Shown here in pieces: positions 33,401 through 48,400 of a DNA stretch of 64,000 nucleotides. A program made the translations under genes and the position numbers. The notes under the pieces are model-generated. The model was not told the DNA's origin, made no database searches, and worked only from the letters and a program-made list of their open reading frames with translations. Source of the DNA: Hydractinia symbiolongicarpus. Lineage: Eukaryota; Cnidaria; Hydrozoa; Anthoathecata; Hydractiniidae. The number at the start of each line of letters is the position of its first letter. The stretch's first letter is position 1. Location: positions 13,679,501 to 13,743,500 of the forward strand of contig NC_079881.1 in assembly GCF_029227915.1 (NCBI RefSeq). The letters are read 5' to 3'.

Positions 33401-36400
33401 GATTATAGCGAAGGCTGAGACACAAATCTCTATATTGAAAGTATGTAAGCTGTAGGAACCACAGATTGCCGTTAGTTTTTATTTACCTTATTTCGTGATA
33501 TGAATGTTGATATGAACATATTAGCTGTATGGAAAACAAATTATTTTTCAGTTAAAAAGTCTATTTTTTGGCAAGGCATAAAGTGTTCAAGAACTAAAAA
33601 GTATGAAGTTGTTTAAAAGCAGCATCCATGAGGTGGATTTTGCATGGGGAAGCTAGTGCACGAATTATCTTAAAGGGATCCAGAAGTACTTTTACAAGTT
33701 AGACTTACCTGATAGATTTTCTTATTCCCAATGACATATTTACTTTTTGTTAAAAGCTCATGTAACCCCAGATATCGTTTTTTAAATATTTGTTTTTCTT
33801 GCCGCCTTGATGGCCGCTTTGATCTTCTTGTTCGTTAAAAATAGCTCCACTCCTTTTTAGTGGCACCTGACCCTATTACGTAGTATTTCAGTAGCGCTCA
33901 CAAATTAATGACTTTCATTCGCTATTATTAATGACTTTCATAGCCAAAAACAATTAATATATTGTCGCAACAAAGTTAAAAAAAATTCAACTTACTTTCC
34001 ACATCGATTTCTGTACGAATGCTTTTTTTAAATAATTCAACATGATATACTAGCCGTCTAAGCAATAAACAAAAAATAATATATTAGCAGCAGGTGTGTG
34101 CATGATTTCTTTTATTTCAAATTAAAAGAATTTATTTCAACAAACAGGTTGTAAAAATTACTGATCTATAACCTGTCAACCTAGGCAGGGTATGATGCTC
34201 AAGTGAGTATTGCCAACCTTGTTCTCAACAATCCTTGGGAACGACAATCCTTGGGAACGAGGTTGCCTAAGTTACTCAGTGGATGGATATATTTTTTATT
34301 AAAAATTTTAAAAAATCAATAGAAAAGAATACTACTTTAATTCATTCCACAATACAGAGAGAGGCAGAATTTACTGTCTAATTAAAGTTTGTTTTTATGA
34401 TATTCTTCCAATATGTAGCGCAAACATCAACATAGTCTATTAAATTTTTCCTTTTTGCGATAGCGCGCTAAAATAAGCAGGGTTACAAAAGCAGGACAGA
34501 CATCGAAGCGCGAAAGCAGAAAAGAGAGACAGGTATCCTGTCTAACATCAACGCTGCTCTACACCTCCATGATTAGACCTTTAAAAGCATACATCATACA
34601 TAATGGCCAAGGACACCCTCATAATTCACCATTTTTAGCGTCGACAAATAACTGCTGTGGCTATATTCCCACTTATTAGAATACTGTGACAGCTTTTTGA
34701 CATTTACATTTTTCTATTTGTGTTTGATCTGTAACCAGTCCGTTTATGTTGTTAGCTCTGTCTTGTGTCGTATTGTTTGTGATAGAAGGATTGTTTTTTC
34801 TCTTTACGATTTTCTTAAAGACTAGTTTTAGGTCCAAGTTGGACAGTACTCATGCTTGTACGAAGCAAGAAAGTGTATTCAGCACCTTTTTCTGGGAGCC
34901 TAATCCCAGTTTTGACAACCACCATCCCTGTAGACAAGATACTTCAGTGCAGCTTGCTGTATTGTAAACCTTTTTCATCATCCTTTTGAAATAAAAACCA
35001 TACACAAAGGTGTGACATGTTGAATGATCAGTAACTTTCACAACATGTGTCTCAAATAAAGTTCCTTTGAAATAAAAATCATGCTCAACTTGCGTCTCAA
35101 ATAAAAAGTCCTTTGAAATAAAAATCATGCACATTTTATTTTTCATTTGGTTGCTCAGCTATGTCAGGACATATGCAGAATTATTTCTATTTTTTAAAAA
35201 AAAAATAATGGTTCGTAAAGAATTTTATGCAGAATTATTTTAATTTTTTTTTTAAAAAAGTAATTGTTTGTAGAGAGCTTTCGTTTCACTTTGCAGCACG
35301 AAGCTATATGTTCTGGCTATGCAGTCAGTAATAATTAAAGCGCTAATGAAATAATACGTAACAGGGTCACATGCCACTAAAAAAGACTGGATGTAGAATG
35401 AAACTTTTTAATAAAGAAGAAGGTTGAAGATAACCAAGATGGCGGTTGAGCGACAAGAAAAATAAATATTTAAAAAGCTATATCTGGAGTTACATGAAGT
35501 TTTAAATAAATATACCAATTAGCATTTCTCAAGAAAATCTTTCAGATGAGTCCAACTTGTAAAAGTACCTTGGGATCCCCCTAAGATTCGAACCAATTAT
35601 AACCAGTGTAGGTGAAAAATGATCCAAAGCTACGTGGAATGTGACATCAAATGCTGCAGCCAGATAACATATTGATGCTCCTGTTTCTTGCAGATGTTCT
35701 CAACCATGTCAATAAATTTTCCAAATTCCTTTAGACCCGAAATTTAATTTATTGCAATGTGAGCACAACATCGGCAAACCTGAAAGCAGCTCTGTAATGG
35801 ATCAAGGAAAGTAACATTCCCCTATTCATGTTAAATGCTGCAGCTTTCCTCGAACTCTCATGTGAGAGATTGAAATTAGCTAGGAGATTGTGCAATAACA
35901 ATCTCCTAGTAAATGGGGAAACCGAGGAAGAAAGAATCAGGGACTTTAAATCAAGAGTTAAAATTTCTTAATGAAAGAGCTGGAGGAAGAATTGGATTGA
36001 AAATCGATGTCCAAACTTTCCTTGCATTTGATATCTTCAATGTTTGAGCTCCATCAACTGAGGAAGATCTTTGTTGATATTGCAATTTGTATTAATGCTG
36101 TTGTTATCTTTCAGTAACCAATACAATATTCTTAAGACTGGTGAAGCCTTTAAGTTAACTCATCAAGGTAAGAATCATTTAACAATCTTCATTTCAGGGG
36201 GGAAGAAAACTGATGCTCTGTTCAAGGCTCGGTAGTGGTTGACTACCGAGATTTGACTTAAAGTCATTAAAACATTGTTTTAATGATTTCAAGTTGGCAA
36301 GTTGAAAAAGTGCATAATGACGACATTTTGTTGCTTTTAAAAAGGAAGGAATTAAAGTACGACATCCACAAGTATTAAGATGAGCATCCTATACAACCTG

Positions 36401-39400
36401 ATCAAGTTTATGCTGTGAAGGTTTGTGATTGCGAACATAATCCAGAGTTTATGAAAATGTTCAAGTTGTCACTTCCCATCACTCCTAGGACCTCCAATGT
36501 CGAGCATGGTTTCTCAGCCTTAAACCTGATCAACATGAAACAGAACAACAGATTGACTGTCACATCAATCAATTGACTGATGCGGCTGGTATTAGTTGTG
36601 CCCAAAAACTTTTCAGAAGAGGATTACGAGGCTTTAGTTGGTAGATATCACAAGACTGGAAACAGGCGAATTGAGCTTTGAACTAATGAATTTATTTTTT
36701 ATTTCTACTTATCTGCATTTACTCAAGAAAACATACAGCGTTTATTCTTATTATTTTGTGTTGATGTTAGAGCCACTAGTGCTTTTCCTAGAACATCATA
36801 GCCTGTTCATTTGCATATAAATCTATGTTACACACCACATTAAGAAATAGGAATAACATTGATACGGGGTATCCGAATTCAGTGCATAAGTCAAGACCAA
36901 TAATGAAGTGCAATATTTTGTGTACCTGTCAACTCTTTTTTATATACAATAAATCTAAATGTTCCGTACAACCGTGCAATAACTGACGCGATATTCCATG
37001 CTTGTTTTGGTATTTTCAATTTTACAATGCAATAACTTCCCTAAAATGCAATGATTTCCATAAAAAAAAAATGAAATCGAGATGGTTACTCCCTTTCATG
37101 GGCCTTCTATGTGGCAAAAATGCAATAAAAAAATAAAAAATGTCTGATAAAAAAAGAGATAATTAAGATAAAGAGATAAGTTAGGTATATAATACAGGAT
37201 ATATTACATGCCCGTTCGTCAAATATCAGATTTATCCACGCTTGATGAGGCAATATCCCCACTTGGCTGCGCCAAATGGAATATTGATCAACTTGAGTGG
37301 ATAAATCTTGATATTTAACGAACAGTCCTGCAATATCTGCTTAATATTGCATGTGGGAATAAGTAAAAATCATTATTGCAAACATGAAGTCTTTTTTATT
37401 TACAAATAGTGACGGTTACGTGTTCTCAAAATGTTGCGACTTGAATCTCTTAACACCCTAGCTCTTTATGCCATTATGCTCAAAGATGAGCATAATGGCA
37501 GCATAATAACCGAAATTGAAACTTAAAGCAAGCGTGACTGTAGAAAATGGAGATAAGGAGGAATATACTTTCGCGGAAGAAACTTTTGCGGAAGAAACTT
37601 TCGTGAGTACGCGATTTTTCGGCGAAAGTTAATTCCCGTGAAATGTCTGGTTTTGAGCCTTTCGTGAAAGTTATTTCATGCGTAAAATGTTAATTTTTTT
37701 TACAAAATTTTCAAAAAATTAGTGCTTTTTTTTGTTGGTTTTTTTGTTGGGGGGTGGTCACACTACAAAAATATAGCATGTTACTCTGAGGAAAAGCCTT
37801 ATTATTAAGGCTTTTCCACTGAGTATCGTTTGAAATAAATAGGTATACTTGTAAAACAAAAGTCACAAAAGAACTTACTGTTCTTTGATACCAATCTTTT
37901 ATAACTCTGTATCAGGAAATTTTTAGGATTCTGGTAAAACGAATGTTTGGATGGTATGTGTTCAATTTTTCATAAAGAATATCAGCAACATGTTTCTTTC
38001 TTCTATTGTACGTATCATCAACATATTTTATCTGGAACTTTATATTTAAAGGACCAACAACATCTTGTTTCAGTTTATTCATAAAACAACCAGATAACAC
38101 GAATGAGACTGGACCACTCATCGCAACACAAACTATCTGCTTAAATAATTCATCATTAGCTGTGAATGTACACTCTTTAGTTTGTTCAATAATTTAATAA
38201 AATCTATCTTTTTTATATCGCTCAAACTTCTGGTGGATATATATTTCTAATAATATTAAAAAAAACTTTAATAATTTTATTCACTTTGTTTTTACGTTCA
38301 TTTATCATACCATAGCTGTTATTTTCACAAATAGAAGAAAAATTTTGCGATAAATTAAATACATTCAAAATTTTTAGTGTTTAACTGAAGACTGTTAAGT
38401 GATTAACTGACCACTTTTAAGTGATTAACTGAAGAATGTTAAGTGATTAACTGAAGACTGATAATTAACTTTCATTGTTGCAACCTCGGTAGACTTCCTC
38501 TAATTCGAATGCCGCTTAATTCGAACTTTCCGTTATTTCGAACAAATTGCCAAGTCCCTTGAGTTTGGTTTATTAAAGTCTTATATTTTGAGCTGGTTAT
38601 TTCGAACTTCGCTAATTCGAACATTTCGCTAATTAGAACAATTTTTTAGTCCCAAGCCTACATTATGCTTGTTAATTCTAACTTTTGTGTATCGATAAAT
38701 AAAGTCTGATGGGAAAATATAAAAAACGTTTTCATTTTTATTCATTATTATTGCATTAATGGTGGAAAAATTTCTTTCAATTTATCAATTAAATTGGCAT
38801 TTCAAATAAAATGAAGTTTACAAGGAATTCAGAGGCTTCGCCTATTTCTAAGCAAACAACGTTATTGCACATATCAAAAAATTTACACAGTTCACATTCA
38901 CGCTACAATGAACACTTCAAGCCCAACTTGTTACCAATCGTTAGTTCTTCTTTATTTATTTAAAAGAACTGTGCCTTAAAAAATGCTGAAAATTAAGTAC
39001 AAAGCGGCTAGATTTCAAATTCCAGACATACTGAAACAGGGGACCACAACAATTTCGTGGAACCAGTAGCAAACCAACAGTGTTTAGCATAACAACCAGC
39101 GAACCACTTGTAAATAAGCAGTTGAATATACACATCAACCGATATACATCACAAAGATCAACAACTTTTAATTTGTAGGGTCTCGAAAAAATTACAGTTC
39201 AGATATAGAATCTTAAGTTATTTGATTATATCTGAAACCTCAAACTGTGATAATTTTTCCCTCTTTTGTCGATTTCCTGGCCCTTCGCGGCCCTTCACGC
39301 TAATTGTTCTATATTGCAAATATCGCAGAAACTTTTCAGCCTGCTTTACCTGCGCTACATATCTGTAGAACTCTTACAGCCTCTGGATTGTGAAGCAATC

Positions 39401-42400
39401 TGTAGGTGATGCTGTTTTGGCATTTAAAAATGGGCAAAAACCTGCCATTTTTCGAAAGAATTATCAATACAATTACAGTAAAGGATTCCAGCTGCTGAAT
39501 TAAGCTTAAAATGTGTCAACTTTATATATGTTGGTCATTTATCTTGAAAACTGTTAGCAAATCCAAGACCTAAAATATTTTTCGTAATATTTGTAACAAG
39601 GTTTTTATTCTTTTTTTCAGACAAATAAGGAGAGAACTGATCTTCGCACTGTTCGAGAGTTGCAGCAAATTGGTGGTACACTGGAGTATGGGCTCAAAAC
39701 CTTACGTTAAGCCGGACTTTCACTATACGAAACCTAGCACTAACGCTTATTTTGTTGTCCCTGAGCATGCGTGACAAAATTATTTTGCCGCTTCAGCGTT
39801 CTCGCTTTACGGCTTAGTGGAAATCTGGCTTTACACTTCGCTATTATTGCTTTAAATTGCTTAGTTTTCTATGTACCTGATTGTTTTTACTTTCTTTTTA
39901 TTATTAGGTGTAAAAGTTCACGAGAATTAATTTCAAGAAATGCAGTTTTCATGAGGCATAAATTGTAAGTTTTTGAAAAAATGACAATATGATATTGTCT
40001 ATATTAAGAAATGTTTTATAGCATTAGAAAAAAACACTTCTTTAGTTGGTGGGTTTATTACGCATTTTGTTTGAATGTTTAAACCTTATTCATAATATCT
40101 TTATTTATTCAGGTTAGAGCTCCTGGAAAATATGGCACCTGGCATAACACAGCCTATTTTTAATGCATGGGATGTAAGTGATGTGTGATTTGTTTTTTAC
40201 GGTCATCAGAAATTGTCCAGAGTTCCTTTTGGTCATTGATTATGATGTAACACCAAAAAGAGTATCAATACTAATTTTCAATTGTTTTTATCGGCTCCAA
40301 ATTACAAATTTCTTAACCCTCATACGCAGGACTGGTGTTTTAAAATGGGCAACTTTTTTACAACCAAGATTTTAACCCTCATACAAACAGTCATAAATAA
40401 GGTCTATTAAACTTTGCAAATACTTCTGGGATGAATAATTATTTTTATAAATTATTTGCTGATACTTCTGACCAATTCAAGACAAAAGCAATGATAAAAA
40501 TATCTCAACTGTCTCATTACAGAATTTTTGTAAACAGTATAACCAATGCTAATCTATTCATCACATCTTTTAAATGTAGTGAGAGTTAAATAACTTTTTT
40601 AATTTGTGAAAAAATGAAGCAATTTTATTTCTCAACATGTAAAGCTTGAAACGCCAATCAAAATAATGCATTGGTTACATGCTTAAGTTGTAGTTATTGA
40701 ATTTTTGATAACGTTATCATCTATATGACTCTAAAACGGGAGGAAAGGGGCTGGTTCAGCTTTGTGAAGTTTGCCCAATTTTAGTCGCAGATGGTTCCTA
40801 GTTATCCAGGCAGGAGTTGATGTCAGAGATATTAACCTATTTTCAGGTTATTGGACCCTAAACTTGCAATGACTTCATTAATCTTTTTTAATCTATTGAC
40901 GTCATGTTATGGTTTCAGGGAAAATGGTAACAACCTGTAATGCTGGTATTTTTTATCGTTAAACTCAGTATCAAGACTAAAGACCTACCAGCAATACCTG
41001 GTAATGATTACCAGTAGATAATTTAAAGTTGCTGGTAAAGCTACAAAATGTTTACCGTTATTTTACTGGTTATATTCTAACTTATGTACTGGTATATGAT
41101 AAACAATATTAGCACTGCCAGAGTAGGCTCTTTCTTAAAGATTTTGTGGTGAAGCTGCAAATTCTGTTTTTCTTATTTTATTTTAGCCACCCTGCACTAT
41201 TACATTTTTCATATTGGGGACAAGTGAGCAGGTTTAAACTCGTGAATCCCAAACACAAAAACTGACATCTGAACTAGCGATTCTCTTGGACTTAAACTTC
41301 CCTATTTCCCATAGTCAAAATAATGTTCAATTAAAGATTAGGCAAGCTTTTAAATCTTCTAAAATATCTAAAACATGATGGTTGATCTGGACTTAGTGTT
41401 CAATGTTTAAATTTGTTTTTATGCCTAAGTATTGATATTACGGCAGTTCAAATCAAGTTTTTAATATTTTACATAGGTACTTAGGGTAAATATTTAAAAG
41501 TGACAAGAAATATAGCTAGCCAACTAAGAGGAACTCAAGATTCATTGTATTCTTTTTAAGATTCGTCTGAGCATAACTAAATGTAAATTAAGAACTTATC
41601 TAAATATTGGTCAGGGATAACGTTACTAAATGATGCCCCCTAAATAAGAAGTGAATCCTTTTCTGTTAACCCTAATCCATGCCATACTTTTTGGAGTTCT
41701 TATAGGGTGGGTCAAATCTGCCTGCTCCTAATATTTTGGCTTGCAGAATGGGGAAATAACCTTTTTAAAGTTGCTTTGTGTATTTACCAAAAAGCTTAAA
41801 TAAAAATCATACAAGTAGGTGAAAATTGAATTACTGACTTGTAGCTTGGGAAAAAATTCTGACACTACTGGGACACGTAGGTATTTAAGAAATAGTTTTA
41901 CTGCTTCCTAATGCTATTTGGTCAGGGTTCGGAATCCCCCCCTGACGGTTTTTTTAGCTCTTTTTAGCTCTGCTGAATGGTTATGATATTTAATAAGTTT
42001 AAATATTTATCTGTTAGACACCTGCGCACTTTTAGGACCTAAAAATTTTGCACGCACAGTTATTACTCGAAACTAACTCTAAAAATCTCTATGAAATCCT
42101 TATAATCTGAAAAATATAATAACTTTTGTTAGGATTATCCTTAGAACCCCAAAATTCCAACACAACTTATAATTTTAGACATTTGATTAATCCGATTTCC
42201 TGATTTTTTCAGATTGGTTGAAAAATCAAAATCATGTGATTCCTTGATATTTATTTTTACTTTAACTTAATTTGGCAACAAAAACACCAACTTTTTGGAG
42301 AAAGAAGTTAGGATACTGTAAGGCCTTGGAGTGTTATCACAAAATCCCTAAGACCTCATGAAAATAAAAAACACCATTTAAAAGTCCATTTAAGAGTCAA

Positions 42401-45400
42401 ATGAATGTGATTTACTGTGTGATTATTTTGTTTTAATGCAATAAAAAAGCGCTAAAAGACAAAGCAAGTTCCAGTGACTAAAGTATTGGAACTGAGTTGT
42501 CCTAAATTATGCTATCAATCTTTTTTTGCGTTGTTGGACTTTATGTTCAGAATTTTTTTTCTCCTTAATATCTCATTTTTGAGTTCTGGGGGAAATAACT
42601 TCAGAAGACACAAATAAGAAATGTGACAGCATATATTTTAGTCCTAGGTGTTAAATAACAATGACTTACTTTGATTGTGTCACTTGATTACTCTGCGGTA
42701 TCACAAACACAACCAGCAGGAACACAACAACACAACTGTTTATAGTCTATATTATGGAGACAACATATTAATATCAACAATCTCCCTTCTCTTTCTTCAA
42801 TTACTGAATGTTGGTGAGAATCTGTCTTCTCATTTTTATTAGTCTTTTTCATTTTCTGTAAATCAACTCAATCATATGTACACTAATTATAAACTTTTCA
42901 CTTTCTTAGCTTACAGCCGAGCCTCTGCAATTGCTTACAAAAGTCGACTTGACGAAGCTCCATTCTTTGTCAGTGGATCTGCCATTTTGTTTTTTGTTGT
43001 TATCCAACTAAGTTTTGAAATTTCTTTCTTTTCTATCATTTCTTTCAAGATGGCAATATCGACTCTTAATCTTCTGTCCAAAATACCTTTACTGGAATGC
43101 ATCAACCAAAGACTTTGGTTGATGCATTCCAGTAAAGAGTAAGATTAACATTCCAGTAAGAAAGACAACCAAAGAATCCGTATAACATTCCATCGCAATC
43201 TGGAGTCCTTTTCCATCAAAGACAACATCTCGAATAATACTATGACAATTCTGCAGCTTCTATGAGAGCTAACGTTTCTGCTGATAGTGTACAACTCGTG
43301 TGACTCTTTTTGACTACCAATCTAAGGGGATGGTAATTGACTTATCTTGTTACTTAGGAAGATAACATAACCTCCTTTTGAACCTCCATCACTCAAATTC
43401 CTATACGAAGCATCACTATAACAAATAAGTTTGGATTCTTCAATATTGCCTACACTTGGAACGTGGAGTGCAACATCATTTTTCTTCACCTTACAAACAA
43501 CTTTGTTTAAATATGTCAGGTCACCAACAGTAGCTTTGCTTACAACTCCCATCAGCTGACAAAACAATATGTCTGGTCTTGTCTGAGTAGCTACCCAATT
43601 TAATTGACCAATTAATTGCCTCATCTTTGTCTTTTCCTCATCACTTAAACCGTCTGATTTGGACAATAATCTCTTTTTAGGTAGGTTTACAACTGAGGTT
43701 TATACCAAGGTATTTGAACGCAACTGATTTTTCTACACCAACTTGAAAGCATTTTCTTATCTCTTCAATAACCTCTCTCTCAAAATATTCGCTCCCTCCC
43801 CAACAAAAATCATCAACATGTGTAGAAATAATACGTGCTAGTTTACCATTGTGGTGCCAATAAAACAAACCATGGTCATATTTACATACAACATTCAATT
43901 TGGTAAGTTCTTCATAATCTTAAGATACCAAGTCCTTGAAGCATCGTTTAATCCATAAACACAGGTCTTTAATTTCCATACTGTTCCCTCTTTGTAGGCT
44001 TCCTTGGGTGGACGTATATATAATTCTCTGTCAATAGACTTTCCTTGAAGAAACGCTGCTTTAATGTTGATGGAATGGCATGTCCAATTCATGACAGACA
44101 TAATAGCAAACATAATCCTAAGTGACTCTTTACAGCAGGTCGAAGAATCTGTTTGTACATCTGCTTTATTTTAAAATCCTCTTGCTACTAACCTTGCTTT
44201 AAATTTGACGAAACCAGACTGGTCACATTTCTTGGTAATCACCCATCTTGTCGATATCAATGATTGCTTAGACACTGGAACCTCTTCATAAACATCGTTT
44301 TTGATGAAATTTTCCAGCTAATTCGTTTTTTTCTTGCTTAATTAATTCAGTCTCTCTGATGTCATTTTTGATGTTCCCTTTTTCATATCAGTACATTCGG
44401 TAGGGACATCTTTATGGCAAACATTTCAAAAATCTTTATATTTTTCTCCCTGAGCCTTCCCAACTTTTCCAGCTCTCGAAATGACTTCAACTTCTTTTAA
44501 TTGCAACTTTTCATTTGTTGCCATGCGTATTTTCATCTTTGGTTTTAACTTAACATCATTTTCAGCATCATTTTTATTTTTACCATTGACATTCCGCTGT
44601 TCGCTTACATCTTTATTGTGTTCCACATTTTCTAATTTGCTTACGATAGGATGTATACAATCAAAGTCATCACCATTTCTCTCCATTTCTTCTTCTTCAA
44701 TAGTATTTTCAGTATCTTCAAAGTATACATTGTCCTCTTGTAGTGTAACAGCATCTACATCATCTTCATCATCTTCACTGTATACATCATCTTCTAGTGC
44801 AAGATGTTCCACAAACTGTTCTGTGTTTGTTTGAGGTTTTGGTGTGTCATCAGAAGCTATTCTCTCTTGACCTTTCTCATGCATTAAATTACATGGATGC
44901 ACACGAATGTATCGACTTCCATGTTTTACCAAAACTTGCTGACTTTCAAAACCTATAACTGTACCTGAGCCATGCCAATGTTGTCTTTTCTCTTCTCCAT
45001 GCCAATGTTGTCTTTTCTCCGATAATAGACTTTATCGCCATTCATATATTTCACATTTCCAGAAGGTCTTATCTGATGACTCGTTTTCGATATATACTCG
45101 TTTTCATCTAACAAGGTCATTATCACAACGTCATATACCTTACAAATTATATCATATGTTGCCACATGAGGAAAATATCCAAAAGTTAAGTTAGAAAAAG
45201 TTTCTTGCATTAATATAACTTAAACACCACGCATTATGTAGAATACCTGTTGTGTAAAAAGCTTCTGCAATTTTGTTTTGATATTGTTTTTAAGTGTGCA
45301 ATTAGTCGTTTTAATTGGCTTTTATGCTTTTTTATGCTCTGTACTCGACTATAAAATAATGAAATAAATTAAACACCACTATTTCGTACTTTTTAACATA

Positions 45401-48400
45401 ACACATTGCATTTTTACCCGTATTTTGACTTTCAGGAAAAAACAATTTGTCTTTTTCTAAATTTAGATAACGCTGTATTGTGTACATTCAAAAGCTGGTC
45501 AGGATATGACTTCCCCCCTATAAAATGTTGACCATTCTTTTGTTACATGTCAATCAAACTATAATGTGAAAGCAATACAAGTAGAATTAATTTTCTGGAA
45601 AGTAAACTAATTTTTAGCTCTCAGATGTCATTGAAGGTTGTCAATTTGAAAACGCAATTGTTTACACTGACCCAAATGCAGGTGGATATTCTTAGTTCTT
45701 TATTTTTTGTTGAATCATTTTGCGTAATGTAAAATTGTCTAAACATATTTTTAGTAAATTTGGAGTTGCTTCATCAAGCTGCCTTTAGGTAAATTTGTAA
45801 TATGTAACTTTTTCAGTGTTTTTGTTCTTTTTATTTGTTATCACTCATCACATTCGCCATGGATTTAGATCTGGTCTTGGTAATTCCTTATATTGTGAAA
45901 ATTTCCGACTTGGTTGCTACTCCCCAGAACAGGTGCGTAGTGTGACTTCATTTATTACTTGAAGTTTTGTAACAGGTATAAACATTCTGTGATTATGAAT
46001 AGCAAATGTTACCAAAAGCTAACTTGATATCTCTTTTAGCTTGAAGAGTATGTCCAACAAATGCATGTGGGCGAACGTCTAACTATTGTAGGAACAGGTA
46101 GCTTAGAGTACTTAGTGAGGATTTTTTTGTTTGTTTGTTTTTTCATCGTTTTCTAATTTACCCTATTCAAGTTCATTAAGGTGCCGTGAAAAAACGCGAC
46201 GTGTGGTTCAGTAAAGCAAAGTTGCTTTCGAACAATGGATGATTTTTTGTCTTCAAATGTCCTGTTAAAGAGAAAATTCAAAAATATGTTTATTATTATT
46301 ATTATTGTTATTTTTATTTTATTTTATCGAAATCGGAATCAATTAGAAAAGGCAAAAAAAAAAAAAAAAAAAAAAAATAATAACCTTTTTCAACTCAAAT
46401 CTTGGATATTCTCTAAAAGATGATTATGATGATTCTAAAAAAGTTTTACATGAAATTTTCAAAGATAACTAAGTGAGTTATGAACTCTCCAAGCATTCTC
46501 AAATTTCAAAATTCTAACAAGTAAAGGTGGACTTCTATTAAAGTCAGTAATTGTTGTGCAACTGCTCAGGGTGGCCACTCCTCCTTAAATTCCTTAAATA
46601 ACCGTAGAAAAAGAAAATCTCCTTAAAAGTACTTAAATATACTTAAAAAATTGGAAATTTTACCTATCCTCCTTAATTTTTCCTTTTTTCTTATTTTTTC
46701 TGATCGTAACTTTTTTGGAAACGTGTTCATGCATTGTTCATCACCAGTAAAATAAGACATATTTCTCTCTTATCTGAAATCCTATATTTTCTATCTTTCA
46801 GGGCATGTATATTTGTATAATATGTATAACTTTCTTATCATAGAACATAGTATGTAACATTAAAGATGAGAACTAAAATGATTTTTCTCCGTAATTATCC
46901 TTATTTTTTTATTTTTTTATTCTCGTTCACAGCAAAATATCCTTAAAAAATGTCAATTTGTCTCCTTAAATCTCCTTAATATCCTTACTTTTGTTCTCAT
47001 TTTATTAGCGGTCACCCTGCTGCTGTAGAGGCAAAGGAAAATTCTACACGTGTTTCCATTAAATGCGAAATTGTTGTGCAACTGTTGTAGAAGCAGAAGA
47101 AATTCTACATGTGTTTCCATTCAATGCGAAATTGTTGTGCAACTGTTGTAGAAGCAGAAGAAATTCTACATGTGTTTCCATTCAATGCGTAATTGTTGTG
47201 CAACTGTTGTAGAAGTAGAAGAAATTCTACATCTGTTTCCTTTAAACGCGTAATTGTTGTGCAACTGTTGTAGAAGTGAAGAAATTCTACATCTGTTTCC
47301 TTTAAACGCGTAATTGTTGTGCAACTGTTGTAGAAGTAGAAGAAATTCTACATCTGTTTCCTTTAAACGCGTAATTGTTGTGCAACTGTTGTAGAAGTAG
47401 AAGAAATTCTACATCTGTTTCCTTTAAACGCGTAATTGTTGTGCAACTGTTGTAGAAGTGAAGAAATTCTACATATGTTATCTCTGTCTTGTGTCGTATT
47501 GTTTGTGTTAGAAGGATTGTTTTTTCTCTTTAAGATTTTCTTAAAGAATAGTTGTCCAAGTTGGACAGTACTCATGCTTGTAAGAAGCGAGAAAGCGATT
47601 CAGCACCTTCTTTTGGGGCCTAACCCCAGTTTTGACAACCACCGTCCCTGTACACTAGAAACTTCAGTGCAGCTTGCTGTATTGTAAACCTTTTTCATTA
47701 ATTTTTCTTTAATTAAGTTACTGATTCTTTTTTCTTTAATTAAGTTACTGATTCTTTTTTCTTTAATTAAATTACTGATTATATTTTCTTTAATTATGTT
47801 GCTGATTCTTTTTTCTTTAATTATGTAGCTGATTCTTTTTTCTTTAATTATGTAGCTGATTCTTTTTTCTTTAATTATGTTGCTGATTCTATTTTCTTTA
47901 ATTATGTTGCTGATTCTATTTTCTTTAATTATGTTGCTGATTCTATTTTCTTTAATTATGTTGCTGATTCTATTTTCTTTAATTATGTTGCTGATTCTAT
48001 TTTCTTTAATTATGTTGCTGATTCTTTTTTTTTTTTTTTGACTTAGATGTTGACCACGACGAACTTTTAAGATACGTGAAAGAATTGTTTGGAAATCTTC
48101 CTCGAGGTCAGATCTTACATAACACAACACAAAAATATTTTGGCGGAGAAATCCATCGTAACACTGGGGTTGACCTCACCTATGTTTCACTCGTTACTGA
48201 AGGGGCAGGGTAAATTCTTTACTGGCACTACTGTGTTGAATTTGTTGATATGATAGTTTTATCAAAATTTTGTTTTTATACAGTTTGTTTCACGCAAATC
48301 TTCCAGTGTTAGCTGTTTTGCAGGTAAGGGAAAACTCTATGGAGCGTTTTTTTGTTTTTCTATGAAATAAGGTTCATATAATTGTTTTTAACAGAGAATA

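Larger units (their letters stand above)
32460..36690 (+). pseudogene. hAT transposase, decayed and split by an inserted element
   Basis: About 32460-32830: broken frames with a zinc-finger-like region (GWLCKHC, LTHENSTKHQDALH). 32959-33408: 149 open residues with SLLADEKTTMSDKAVLSIYV, GIKGAAALCNKI and GFDGTNTMSSEVSGL, the family's (F)DG--NM-S---G-Q motif. After the 33670-35583 insertion, 35640-36200 continues with FLADVLNHVNKFSKF and RLCNNNLLVNGETEEERI. About 36405-36690 holds the dimerisation end (SNVEHGFSALNLINMKQNNR, VVPKNFSEEDYEALVGRYH). Similar to ZNF862-like hAT transposases. Many stops; inactive. Confidence 0.75.

Noticed and set aside
44481-44834. Serine-rich plus-strand ORF of 117 residues
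   Set aside because: Shadow of the acidic linker of the Copia polyprotein on the minus strand.
47036-48039. CRISPR-like regular repeats
   Set aside because: These are gapless tandem arrays of 61 and 27 bp units with no unique spacers, in a eukaryotic intron.
47600-48130. 176-residue minus-strand ORF with repeated RISNIIKEN
   Set aside because: It arises because the 27 bp minisatellite unit is a multiple of three. It crosses a real UQCRC2 exon antisense.
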